DNA from: Actinomycetota bacterium
Lineage (GTDB): Bacteria > Actinomycetota > Acidimicrobiia > Acidimicrobiales > Ilumatobacteraceae
Direction of reading: 5' to 3'
NCBI GenBank assembly: GCA_018882725.1
Contig: VERK01000057.1
Coordinates: 1 to 10,837, forward strand
Length of the DNA: 10,837 bases
Both the position numbers and the translations under genes were made by a program. Shown here in pieces: positions 1 through 7,770 of the stretch (positions are counted from its first letter, which is position 1; each line of letters opens with the position of its first letter). Below the pieces are notes generated by a model. The model did no database searches. It was not told the origin of the DNA and saw only the letters and a list, made by a program, of their open reading frames with translations.

Positions 1-520
1 GGTACGCACCGAGCAGCAACTGCTGGCCGGTCTGGCCGCGCGCATAGAACGTGCGGCTCACCTGCGCGCCACCGAACGAGCGGTTGTCGAGCAATCCGCC
101 GTATTCACGAGCGAACGGAACGCCCTGCGCGACCATCTGGTCGATGATGTTCACCGACACTTCGGCGAGACGATGCACGTTTCCTTCGCGAGCGCGGAAG
201 TCGCCACCCTTGATGGTGTCGTAGAACAAACGGTGAACGCTGTCGCCGTCACCCTGATAGTTCTTGGCCGCGTTGATGCCACCCTGCGCGGCGATCGAGT
301 GCGCGCGGCGCGGCGAGTCGTGGAACGTGAACGCGTCCACCTGATAGCCGAGTTCGGCGAGTGAAGCCGCGGCCGACGCGCCGGCCAAGCCGGTTCCGAC
401 CACGATCACCTTGAACTTGCGCTTGTTGTTGGGCGCCACCAACTTCACGTCGGCCTTGTACGACTCCCACGCATCGGACACGGGTCCGGTGGGAACCTTT
501 GACTTGAGTTCGACTGCCAT
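1..520 (-). CDS. sdhA: Succinate dehydrogenase flavoprotein subunit, N-terminal 173 residues (runs off left edge)
   Basis: Catalytic FAD subunit of succinate dehydrogenase (complex II), oxidising succinate to fumarate at the inner face of the membrane and passing electrons to the iron-sulfur subunit. Seen: a Rossmann dinucleotide-binding motif VIVVGTGLAGASAAASLAEL starting near residue 38, then HSIAAQGGINAAKN with His74 at the position of the histidine that binds FAD covalently in this family, then the substrate-domain stretch SFGGAQVSRTFYARGQTGQQ near residues 148-167. The ATG at 520 is preceded by AAGGAG (529-534) at 8-nt spacing, a strong ribosome site. The gene lies 30 nt downstream of sdhC on the same strand, so the two are probably cotranscribed; sdhB is expected beyond the edge. 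The family is shared by succinate dehydrogenases and fumarate reductases of the type-B arrangement; direction in the cell cannot be read from this fragment. About two thirds or more of the protein is missing. Confidence 0.95.
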   Translation of the reverse strand, partial: MAVELKSKVPTGPVSDAWESYKADVKLVAPNNKRKFKVIVVGTGLAGASAAASLAELGYQVDAFTFHDSPRRAHSIAAQGGINAAKNYQGDGDSVHRLFYDTIKGGDFRAREGNVHRLAEVSVNIIDQMVAQGVPFAREYGGLLDNRSFGGAQVSRTFYARGQTGQQLLLGAY

Positions 521-550
521 CCGAGTATCTCCTTTTGACGAGCCGACTGA

Positions 551-1330
551 TCAGCCGACGATCCCGGCCATGACGGCAACGGGGAACGAAACGTTTCCGA
601 CGACGATGACGGCCGCGAAGCCGGTGGCCATCGCCTGACGCCACTTGTTGAAGCGCGGGTTGTTCCAGCCCAACGACTGGAAGAGGCTCCACACACCGTG
701 GAACAAGTGAACGCCGAGTGCGATGTTCGCGATGATGTAGAAGATCGCGACCGGCACGCGGTCGAACGAATACACGACTGCGCCGTACACGTCCTTCAGG
801 CCCTCGGCGTCCTTGGTGCCGGTGTACGAGTTGACGGTGCCGAACGTGAGATCGAGCAGGTGCCAGATCACGAACGCCAGAACGATGACGCCGGTGTAAC
901 GCATCGAGCGGCTGGCGAAGCTGGCCACCTGGTAGTCGCGGGCGCTCTGGTACTTGACCGGGCGTGCCTTGCGATTGAGAACCGTGAGCGTGTACGCGGC
1001 GTGGATGTGCACCAGCACCATCGCAATGAGGCCGAAACGCAACAACCACAGCATGACCTTCTCGGGAAGGATCGGGTAGAGCAGCTTCTCGAGGAAGTGC
1101 GCGTAGTGGTTGAGGTCGGACGCGCCCAAGTACATCTTGAGGTTGCCGATCATGTGGAAGAGCACGAAACCGAGCAGCGCGATGCCCGAGATGGCCATGG
1201 CGTACTTCTTGCCCACGGCCGTGCCGTTGAGGTCGACGAGGAAGGGTTTGCGCTTGCGGCCTTCCCGGGACTTGGCGGTACCCGAAACGGGTCCGCGCGC
1301 CGTGCCTGGTTTCATCACTGCCTGCGCCAT
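551..1330 (-). CDS. sdhC: Succinate dehydrogenase cytochrome b558 membrane subunit
   Basis: Membrane anchor of complex II that binds haem and quinone and takes electrons from SdhAB. The 259 residues fit the single-subunit, five-helix type-B cytochrome b558 family. Hydrophobic segments lie at about residues 43-62, 93-117, 145-162, 192-213 and 234-257. Histidines within or beside helices are His59 (GFVLFHMIGNLK), His108/His110 (VHIHAAYTL), His157 (IWHLLDLTFG) and His208/His211 (GVHLFHGVWSLFQSLGWNNP). These are the candidates for the two bis-histidine haem pairs; exact pairing is inferred. The N-terminus carries about 30 extra basic, Pro/Gly-rich residues that are presumably cytoplasmic. The ATG at 1330 has GAAAGG 9 nt upstream (1340-1345). 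It is first gene of the operon as seen here, 30 nt before sdhA, and divergent from hppA across a 241-bp spacer that must hold both promoters. Confidence 0.95.
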   Translation of the reverse strand: MAQAVMKPGTARGPVSGTAKSREGRKRKPFLVDLNGTAVGKKYAMAISGIALLGFVLFHMIGNLKMYLGASDLNHYAHFLEKLLYPILPEKVMLWLLRFGLIAMVLVHIHAAYTLTVLNRKARPVKYQSARDYQVASFASRSMRYTGVIVLAFVIWHLLDLTFGTVNSYTGTKDAEGLKDVYGAVVYSFDRVPVAIFYIIANIALGVHLFHGVWSLFQSLGWNNPRFNKWRQAMATGFAAVIVVGNVSFPVAVMAGIVG

Positions 1331-1399
1331 GTACCTGCGCCTTTCACCTGGGCCATGAGGGGCCGAAAGGGTCGAGACCTGGCGGTCCGACCCGCTCCG

Positions 1400-1405
1400 A
1401 CGCTA
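1400..1405 (-). promoter_or_regulatory. Weak candidate -10 element for the sdhCA operon
   Basis: TAGCGT on the minus strand fits TAnnnT and would give a leader of about 62 nt before the sdhC ATG, compatible with the Shine-Dalgarno site seen there. No convincing -35 element is visible at normal spacing. A GC-rich inverted repeat (CGGCCC/GGGCCG, 1411-1416 and 1422-1427) lies just upstream of it and could be an operator or chance in GC-rich DNA. The promoter could lie elsewhere in the 241-bp spacer. Confidence 0.25.
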
Positions 1406-1506
1406 CCCGTCGGCCCTGGCCGGGCCGGAAATCGAAGGTGGGTCGATCCTGTGAAAGCCGTTGCAGTTCGGCGTGGCCAAAGTCGCTCTCACCAGCGCCC
1501 GTTACC

Positions 1507-1512
1507 TACACT
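1507..1512 (+). promoter_or_regulatory. Candidate -10 element for hppA
   Basis: TACACT matches the TAnnnT form of a housekeeping -10 element and would start transcription near 1519, giving a leader of about 53 nt that includes the hairpin at 1529-1548 and the ribosome site. No good -35 match is seen about 17 bp upstream. An overlapping alternative, TACCTA at 1503-1508, lacks the final T. Confidence 0.4.
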
Positions 1513-1528
1513 CTCGGAAGCCCCGAAC

Positions 1529-1548
1529 GGGCAGCAACGGTGCTGCCC
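1529..1548 (+). promoter_or_regulatory. Hairpin in the hppA 5' leader
   Basis: GGGCAGC (1529-1535) pairs perfectly with GCTGCCC (1542-1548) around the six-base loop AACGGT. The 7-bp stem ends 10 nt before the GAGGAG ribosome site. It has no following T tract, so it is not an ordinary intrinsic terminator. It may protect the 5' end or tune translation. No known riboswitch motif was recognised. Confidence 0.5.
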
Positions 1549-1558
1549 CTAAACACCC

Positions 1559-1564
1559 GAGGAG
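1559..1564 (+). promoter_or_regulatory. Ribosome binding site that fixes the hppA start
   Basis: GAGGAG, 7 nt before the GTG at 1572. It selects this GTG over the in-frame TTG at 1461, which has no ribosome site and would put the leader hairpin inside the coding sequence. Confidence 0.8.
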
Positions 1565-1571
1565 ATTCCTG

Positions 1572-3896
<2,325 letters not shown>

Positions 3897-3915
3897 CAGT
3901 CGTTCACTCTGTGTT

Positions 3916-3943
3916 CGAAGGGCGCCCGAAAGGGCGCCCTTCG
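3916..3943 (+). terminator. Stem-loop terminator after hppA, without a U tract
   Basis: A perfect 12-bp inverted repeat, CGAAGGGCGCCC (3916-3927) and GGGCGCCCTTCG (3932-3943), encloses a GAAA tetraloop. It begins 20 nt after the hppA stop. The following bases (TGCTGATCTGG) contain no T run, so this is either a U-tract-less terminator of the kind often proposed in actinobacteria, or a 3'-end stabiliser. The structure is palindromic and could act in either direction. Confidence 0.75.
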
Positions 3944-4000
3944 TGCTGATCTGGCACCGGAACGCCGAGGTGCGGCCAGCTTCATGGCGTCTCGCCGCCC

Positions 4001-4006
4001 TAACCT
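4001..4006 (+). promoter_or_regulatory. -10 element of a probable leaderless promoter for the beta-propeller gene
   Basis: TAACCT ends six bases before the GTG at 4013, so the expected first transcribed base is the G of the start codon. There is no Shine-Dalgarno site before that GTG. No -35 match is visible at 17-18 bp. Confidence 0.55.
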
Positions 4007-4012
4007 GAGCGC

Positions 4013-5293
4013 GTGTCCCATCTTCGACGGTTGATCTCCACCGTTTTTGCGGCAGTACTCGTACTGCCGCCCCTTCCGACCTCAGCGGCCGGGGCGACCT
4101 CTCCCCGCACGACGACCACTCCATCGTGTGATGTTCTCGTCACGCGGGACGGAACGTGGGACGGGCTCTACAAGATCGCAACCAACGGCGCCACTTCCGA
4201 CGTGAAGCTCGCCGATTTTCCGATCGACGTTGTCGCATCGAGTGACGGGCGCACGGCCTACGTGGCCGGCTACGGCACCGGCGAAGTCCACGTGGTCGAC
4301 ATCGTCACCATGAAGAAACTCGCCTCGATCAAGACCGAGCCCGCCGTGATCAGCCTCGCGCTCTCCGCTGACGACAGCACGTTGTACGCAGCGGCGACCG
4401 GTGGAGTTCACATCATCGACACCGTGGCACGAAAGCAGACGCGCTTCATCACTCTGGCGAGCAGCCCCTTCGCCGTCGAAATCTCGCCCGATGGGACCGT
4501 TCTCTACGCGGTCCTCTCATTCGACAACTCATTGGCAGTCGTCGATCTACCCACGGGGACCATCCGGTCCGCTGCGGTCCCCGCATCAGCCGAATCAGTT
4601 GTGCTCAGCCCCGACGGTCGATTCCTCTACATCACCCACCGCGACATCGACAAACTTTCGCGAATCCGGACATCCGATCTTCGGGTCGACACCGTCGACG
4701 TCGGTGATGCTCCGCGAGGTATCGACATCACGCCAAACGGCGCGGAGGTGTACGTCGTCAACCAAGACGCGCACACGGTGTCCGTCGTCGATACGCAAAC
4801 TCTCGCCACGACCACTGTTGCCGTGGGCGACGGTGCGTACGACGTCGCCATCGATGCCGACGGAAAACGTGCGTACGTCAACAACTATTGGGAAGACTCG
4901 ATGTCGATCATCGACACCACCTCCCGGACCGTGATCGGTTCGCTGCCTCTCGGCGCGGTGAACGCATCGTGGGGCATCGACACGGCCTGCCGAGGCGCCG
5001 TCACGCCGGCGCGTCCGGGGCTCGTGAAGAACCTCTCCACCTTCGCCAACTTCTTCTGCGGCCCGTGCACGACGGCGTGGGTTCTCTTCATCAAACCCGC
5101 CAACTCCACCGACTTCACCGTCTATTCGAACGGCCAGCCCACCACCTGCGCGCAGAAGGGCTACTTCTTCACACTCGCGCTCTGCCAACTCACGGGTCTC
5201 ACGCCCGGCATCCCCATGCGCCTCAGCGTGGTACCGAGCAATGGTTCGACCTTCGGCGCAACCGCATCCACGTTGCTCACTCTTCGTCCTTAG
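4013..5293 (+). CDS. Exported YVTN/YncE-like beta-propeller protein with C-terminal fibronectin III-like domain
   Basis: A 426-residue protein of unknown specific role. Seen: an N-terminal signal-like segment (RR at residues 5-6, hydrophobic 7-19, small residues TSAAGA near 23-28), so it is probably secreted. Residues about 38-327 hold repeats of roughly 40 residues with cores such as SPDGTVLYAV, SPDGRFLYIT, TPNGAEVYVVN and DADGKRAYVNN, each followed by a V.VVD.. strand. This is the YVTN/YncE type of seven-bladed propeller. Residues about 335-426 form a separate domain ending CQLTGLTPGIPMRLSVVPSN, resembling fibronectin III repeats of actinobacterial exoproteins. Six cysteines occur (39, 326, 349, 352, 379, 391); all lie in the presumed exported part, so disulfides are likely. 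The start is a GTG without a ribosome site, immediately after a -10 element. The stop overlaps the convergent gene by 4 bp. Family members bind varied ligands or have no known activity, so no substrate is proposed. Confidence 0.85.
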   Translation: MSHLRRLISTVFAAVLVLPPLPTSAAGATSPRTTTTPSCDVLVTRDGTWDGLYKIATNGATSDVKLADFPIDVVASSDGRTAYVAGYGTGEVHVVDIVTMKKLASIKTEPAVISLALSADDSTLYAAATGGVHIIDTVARKQTRFITLASSPFAVEISPDGTVLYAVLSFDNSLAVVDLPTGTIRSAAVPASAESVVLSPDGRFLYITHRDIDKLSRIRTSDLRVDTVDVGDAPRGIDITPNGAEVYVVNQDAHTVSVVDTQTLATTTVAVGDGAYDVAIDADGKRAYVNNYWEDSMSIIDTTSRTVIGSLPLGAVNASWGIDTACRGAVTPARPGLVKNLSTFANFFCGPCTTAWVLFIKPANSTDFTVYSNGQPTTCAQKGYFFTLALCQLTGLTPGIPMRLSVVPSNGSTFGATASTLLTLRP

Positions 5294-5961
5294 TCGCGCT
5301 GCACCCAGCCGTTCGGATCGAGCACCAGGTCGATCTCCACGCCGTTCGGGAAAGCGAACGCCACGTTCGGGCCGAGATGGGCGACGCCAGCCGACCGGAA
5401 GGCCGGCGACAATGCATCACCCCAGCGATGCGTACGCCGCGAAGTGACCTCGGGAATCGACACCACACCGTTCACGGTTTCCACGTCGCCGAGCAGAACT
5501 CCATGTTGCTCGTAGCCACCCGCCATCGCGACGGCCGGCGAGGTTGCGTACCACTCCAGATCGCTCGCGATCGGAACCGCCGTTCCGCGCGCGCCGGCGA
5601 GCGCATCCCGTGGATCGTCGAGTTCGACTGCATACGTCTCGTTCCCGATGGTCCACTGCTCGAACGGGTGCTCGCACGTGAACTCGGCCCAGAACGCGTC
5701 GGCCTTGGCGATCATCGGGTCGTTGCGCCGGCGAATTCCGTCGACGACCACGTGCACCACGGGTTCGTCTGGTCGCCAGAGGGCCCAGCCGTACCAAGCC
5801 TCGGCCCCCTCGACGAGCCGGTAGAGCGCGACGCCCGCGAATTGGGGCGACCACCACTCGAACGTCCACTCCTCCAGCCGTGTGAGCGGATGAGGCGACT
5901 CATCGGCTGACGAGAAGCCACGAGGCGGTGTGGTGATGGAGGGTTCGATCTCGGTGCCGAT
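5290..5961 (-). CDS. Protein of unknown function, divergent from an SCP2-like gene; start codon unresolved
   Basis: I do not recognise this family with confidence. The conventional start is the GTG at 5760 (156 residues, MVHVVVDGIRRR). The frame stays open upstream to a TAG at 5973-5971, and the extension reads as genuine protein, for example LEEWTFEWWSPQFAGVALYR and EAWYGWALWRPDEP, with high G/C in third positions next to the GTG. There is no ATG, GTG or TTG in the extension. The best-placed start is ATC at 5961, six bases after a TAGTCT -10 element, giving about 223 residues; CTG at 5877 is an alternative. The protein is soluble, rich in Trp and acidic residues, with no signal peptide or membrane segment. 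The stretch GGYEQHGVLLGDVETVNG followed by RRTHRWGD faintly recalls lipocalin-like families with a G..R.HSWG motif, but this is only a resemblance. The stop overlaps the propeller gene stop by 4 bp. Only 17 bp separate the proposed start from the SCP2 gene. Confidence 0.72.
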   Translation of the reverse strand: MGTEIEPSITTPPRGFSSADESPHPLTRLEEWTFEWWSPQFAGVALYRLVEGAEAWYGWALWRPDEPVVHVVVDGIRRRNDPMIAKADAFWAEFTCEHPFEQWTIGNETYAVELDDPRDALAGARGTAVPIASDLEWYATSPAVAMAGGYEQHGVLLGDVETVNGVVSIPEVTSRRTHRWGDALSPAFRSAGVAHLGPNVAFAFPNGVEIDLVLDPNGWVQRD

Positions 5962-5966
5962 GCGGG

Positions 5967-5973
5967 CAGACTA
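5967..5973. promoter_or_regulatory. Overlapping divergent -10 elements shared by the unknown gene and the SCP2 gene
   Basis: The heptamer CAGACTA holds TAGTCT on the minus strand (5973-5968) and CAGACT on the plus strand (5967-5972). Each ends exactly six bases before a proposed start codon: ATC at 5961 on minus and ATG at 5979 on plus. The plus element keeps the critical A and final T of TAnnnT but has C in first position, so it should be weaker. Neither gene has a Shine-Dalgarno site. Confidence 0.5.
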
Positions 5974-5978
5974 GGCGC

Positions 5979-6377
5979 ATGGGCAACGTTCGCTATCTGA
6001 GCCTCGAGTGGATCGACGCGCTGTCGGCCGAGGTCGAGGCCAACGAGGCGATGCGCTCGGCCGCGGCCGATCACACAATTGGTGTGACCCAGGTGGTGAA
6101 CGGCGGACCCGAGGGAACGGTCGTGTATCACCTGCAGGTGGCCCATGGTCGTGCGTCGTTCGGACCCGGTGCCGCCGATCCCGAGGACGTGCGCTTCGAA
6201 CAGGACTGGGACACTGCAGTTGCCGTCGCCACCGATGCGCTCAACGCGCAGCAAGCGTTCATCACCGGCCGCATTCGCCTCTTCGGCGATCAACAGAAGT
6301 TGCAGGCCAGCACGCCCGTGTTCGCGGCGCTCGATGCCGTGTTCGGCACCGTGCGTGCGCGCACCGACTACCGCTGA
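5979..6377 (+). CDS. SCP2 sterol-carrier-like lipid-binding protein
   Basis: A stand-alone SCP2-type domain of 132 residues, expected to be a small soluble alpha/beta protein with a hydrophobic pocket for a fatty acyl, sterol-like or other lipid ligand. Seen: the opening MGNVRYLSLEWIDALSAEV, typical of small actinobacterial members; a strand stretch GTVVYHLQVAHGRASFGPG; the acidic DPEDVRFEQDWDTAVAVATD; and the signature-like LNAQQAFITGRIRLFGDQQK at about residues 88-107. It has no signal peptide. The ATG at 5979 has no ribosome site and lies six bases after a weak -10 element, suggesting a leaderless mRNA. It converges on cysS with 4 bp between the stop codons. Its ligand cannot be inferred. 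The divergent partner of unknown function may act in the same process, which is inference from shared promoter DNA only. Confidence 0.8.
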   Translation: MGNVRYLSLEWIDALSAEVEANEAMRSAAADHTIGVTQVVNGGPEGTVVYHLQVAHGRASFGPGAADPEDVRFEQDWDTAVAVATDALNAQQAFITGRIRLFGDQQKLQASTPVFAALDAVFGTVRARTDYR

Positions 6378-6381
6378 GGAC

Positions 6382-7734
6382 TCAGCGCCTCACCGAGGTG
6401 CCGGATTTGGTGGTCTCCACCATCCACCCGGCTGCTTGCAGTTCGGCCCGCAACGCATCGGCCGTCGCGAAATCCTTGGCCGCCCGCGCCGCATCGAGGG
6501 CCGCCGCCTTGGCCGCCACGTCAGCGGGAACATCACTCGCCTGCTTGAGCTCGAGCCCGAACGCGGCGCAGATCTCACGCGCCGCCTGAACCAACCCGGG
6601 CCCGGACGCGTCGCCGGCGTCGATCGCGGCGTTGGCCTGACGCACGGTGTCGAACAGCAGCGCCGTCGCGGCCGGCGTGTCGAGATCGTCGTCCATCCGT
6701 TCACGGAACGACGCCAACACCCTCCCATCGGCATCGCCGACCACCGACGCCGTGCGCGCGGCGAACGAATCGAGACCGGCCAGCGCGCTCACGGCCGCGT
6801 CGATGTTGTCCTGACCCACACGCACCGGACTGCGGTAGTGCGTCTGCAACAACACCATGCGGTACGCCCGTGGGTCGTATTTGTCCATGAGGTCGAGCAG
6901 ATTGGCCACGTTGCCGAGGCTCTTCGACATCTTCTCGCCCTCGGCGTCGACGACGAAGCCGTTGTGCATCCAGTGATTGGCGAACTCTTTGCCGAGCGCC
7001 ACCGCCTGTGCGCGTTCGTTCTCGTGGTGCGGGAACTTGAGGTCCATTCCGCCGCAATGAAGATCGAAACCCTCACCCAACAACTCGAGGCTCATCACGA
7101 CGCACTCGCTGTGCCATCCCGGACGACCATCACCCCACGGCGAGGGCCACGACGGCTCCCCCGGCTTGGAGAATTTCCACAACGCGAAGTCGGCCGAGTG
7201 CTTCTTGTTTCCCGCACCGAACACCTCGCGGTCGCCGCCGCCAGCGAGCAGATCGTCGAGGCTCTGATTGGCCAGCAATCCGTAGTCGGCTACCGACTGC
7301 ACGCTCAGGTAGACCCCGTCTTCGGTGACGTAGGCGCGATCGAGCCCGATCAGATCGCCAATCATCCGAACCATGTGATCGACGTATTCGGTCGCGTGCG
7401 GAACGTCGGTGGGCCGCTGCACGTTCAACTTCTCCATCGCCTGGAACCACACCGACTCGCACTTGTGGGTGATTTCCTGCCACGGGCGGCTTTCGCGATT
7501 GGCGCGATCGATGATCTTGTCATCGATGTCGGTGATGTTGGACACGAGCCGAACCTTCAAACCCGACCACTCGAGATAGCGACGCAGAATGTCGTACACC
7601 AACGTGGCGCGACCGTGGCCGAGATGCGGCGGCCCGTACACCGTGGGCCCGCACAGGTAGATACCGACTTCGCCCGGCTTGCGCAGACGCAGTTCGCGCA
7701 CCTCGGCGGTGGCACTGTCGTAGAGCCGGAACAT
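6382..7734 (-). CDS. cysS: Cysteinyl-tRNA synthetase
   Basis: Class I aminoacyl-tRNA synthetase that joins cysteine to tRNA-Cys with ATP, releasing AMP and pyrophosphate; cytoplasmic. Length 450 residues, normal for the family. Seen: YLCGPTVYGPPHLGHGR at about 26-42, giving the HLGH nucleotide motif and the first zinc ligand Cys28; SNITDIDDKIIDRA at 65-78; GWHSECVVM with Cys211; HCGGMDLKFPHHENE with His236 and Glu240, completing the zinc site that recognises the cysteine thiol; and KMSKS at 268-272. The C-terminal part from about 290 is the helical anticodon-binding region. The related mycothiol ligase MshC was considered, but the motif around Cys28 (CGPTVY) and the full C-terminal domain fit CysS. 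The ATG at 7734 has no Shine-Dalgarno site and follows a -10 element by 8 nt. Divergent from valS. Confidence 0.96.
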   Translation of the reverse strand: MFRLYDSATAEVRELRLRKPGEVGIYLCGPTVYGPPHLGHGRATLVYDILRRYLEWSGLKVRLVSNITDIDDKIIDRANRESRPWQEITHKCESVWFQAMEKLNVQRPTDVPHATEYVDHMVRMIGDLIGLDRAYVTEDGVYLSVQSVADYGLLANQSLDDLLAGGGDREVFGAGNKKHSADFALWKFSKPGEPSWPSPWGDGRPGWHSECVVMSLELLGEGFDLHCGGMDLKFPHHENERAQAVALGKEFANHWMHNGFVVDAEGEKMSKSLGNVANLLDLMDKYDPRAYRMVLLQTHYRSPVRVGQDNIDAAVSALAGLDSFAARTASVVGDADGRVLASFRERMDDDLDTPAATALLFDTVRQANAAIDAGDASGPGLVQAAREICAAFGLELKQASDVPADVAAKAAALDAARAAKDFATADALRAELQAAGWMVETTKSGTSVRR

Positions 7735-7742
7735 GGAGTCCC

Positions 7743-7748
7743 AGCCTA
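7743..7748 (-). promoter_or_regulatory. -10 element of a probable leaderless promoter for cysS
   Basis: TAGGCT on the minus strand ends eight bases before the cysS ATG, predicting a 5' leader of about 2 nt. It lies back-to-back with the valS element in the same 36-bp spacer. No -35 match is visible. Confidence 0.5.
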
Positions 7749-7756
7749 CGCGGGCC

Positions 7757-7762
7757 TAGCCT
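7757..7762 (+). promoter_or_regulatory. -10 element of a probable leaderless promoter for valS
   Basis: TAGCCT on the plus strand ends eight bases before the valS ATG at 7771, predicting a leader of about 2 nt. The spacing mirrors that of the divergent cysS element. Its -35 region would fall over the start codon of cysS, and no consensus is visible there. Confidence 0.5.
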
Positions 7763-7770
7763 GGTGACTC

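Noticed and set aside
1411..1427. GC-rich inverted repeat between sdhC and hppA as a terminator
   Set aside because: The stem is only 6 bp, no T run follows on either strand, and both flanking genes are transcribed away from it.
1461..1571. Upstream in-frame TTG start for hppA adding 37 residues
   Set aside because: No ribosome site, the added residues look non-coding, and the stretch holds the candidate -10 element and leader hairpin. The GTG at 1572 has a strong ribosome site.
5057..5068. CGPC motif (Cys349-Cys352) in the propeller protein, as in thioredoxin active sites
   Set aside because: No thioredoxin-fold context (no preceding Trp, no cis-Pro region), and the surrounding sequence is a fibronectin III-like beta domain. 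Structural disulfide cysteines are more likely.
6145..7767. Long plus-strand open frame (540 codons) across the SCP2 gene and opposite cysS
   Set aside because: It overlaps two well-supported genes, is rich in Arg and His, and has no family motif. It is a by-product of high GC content.
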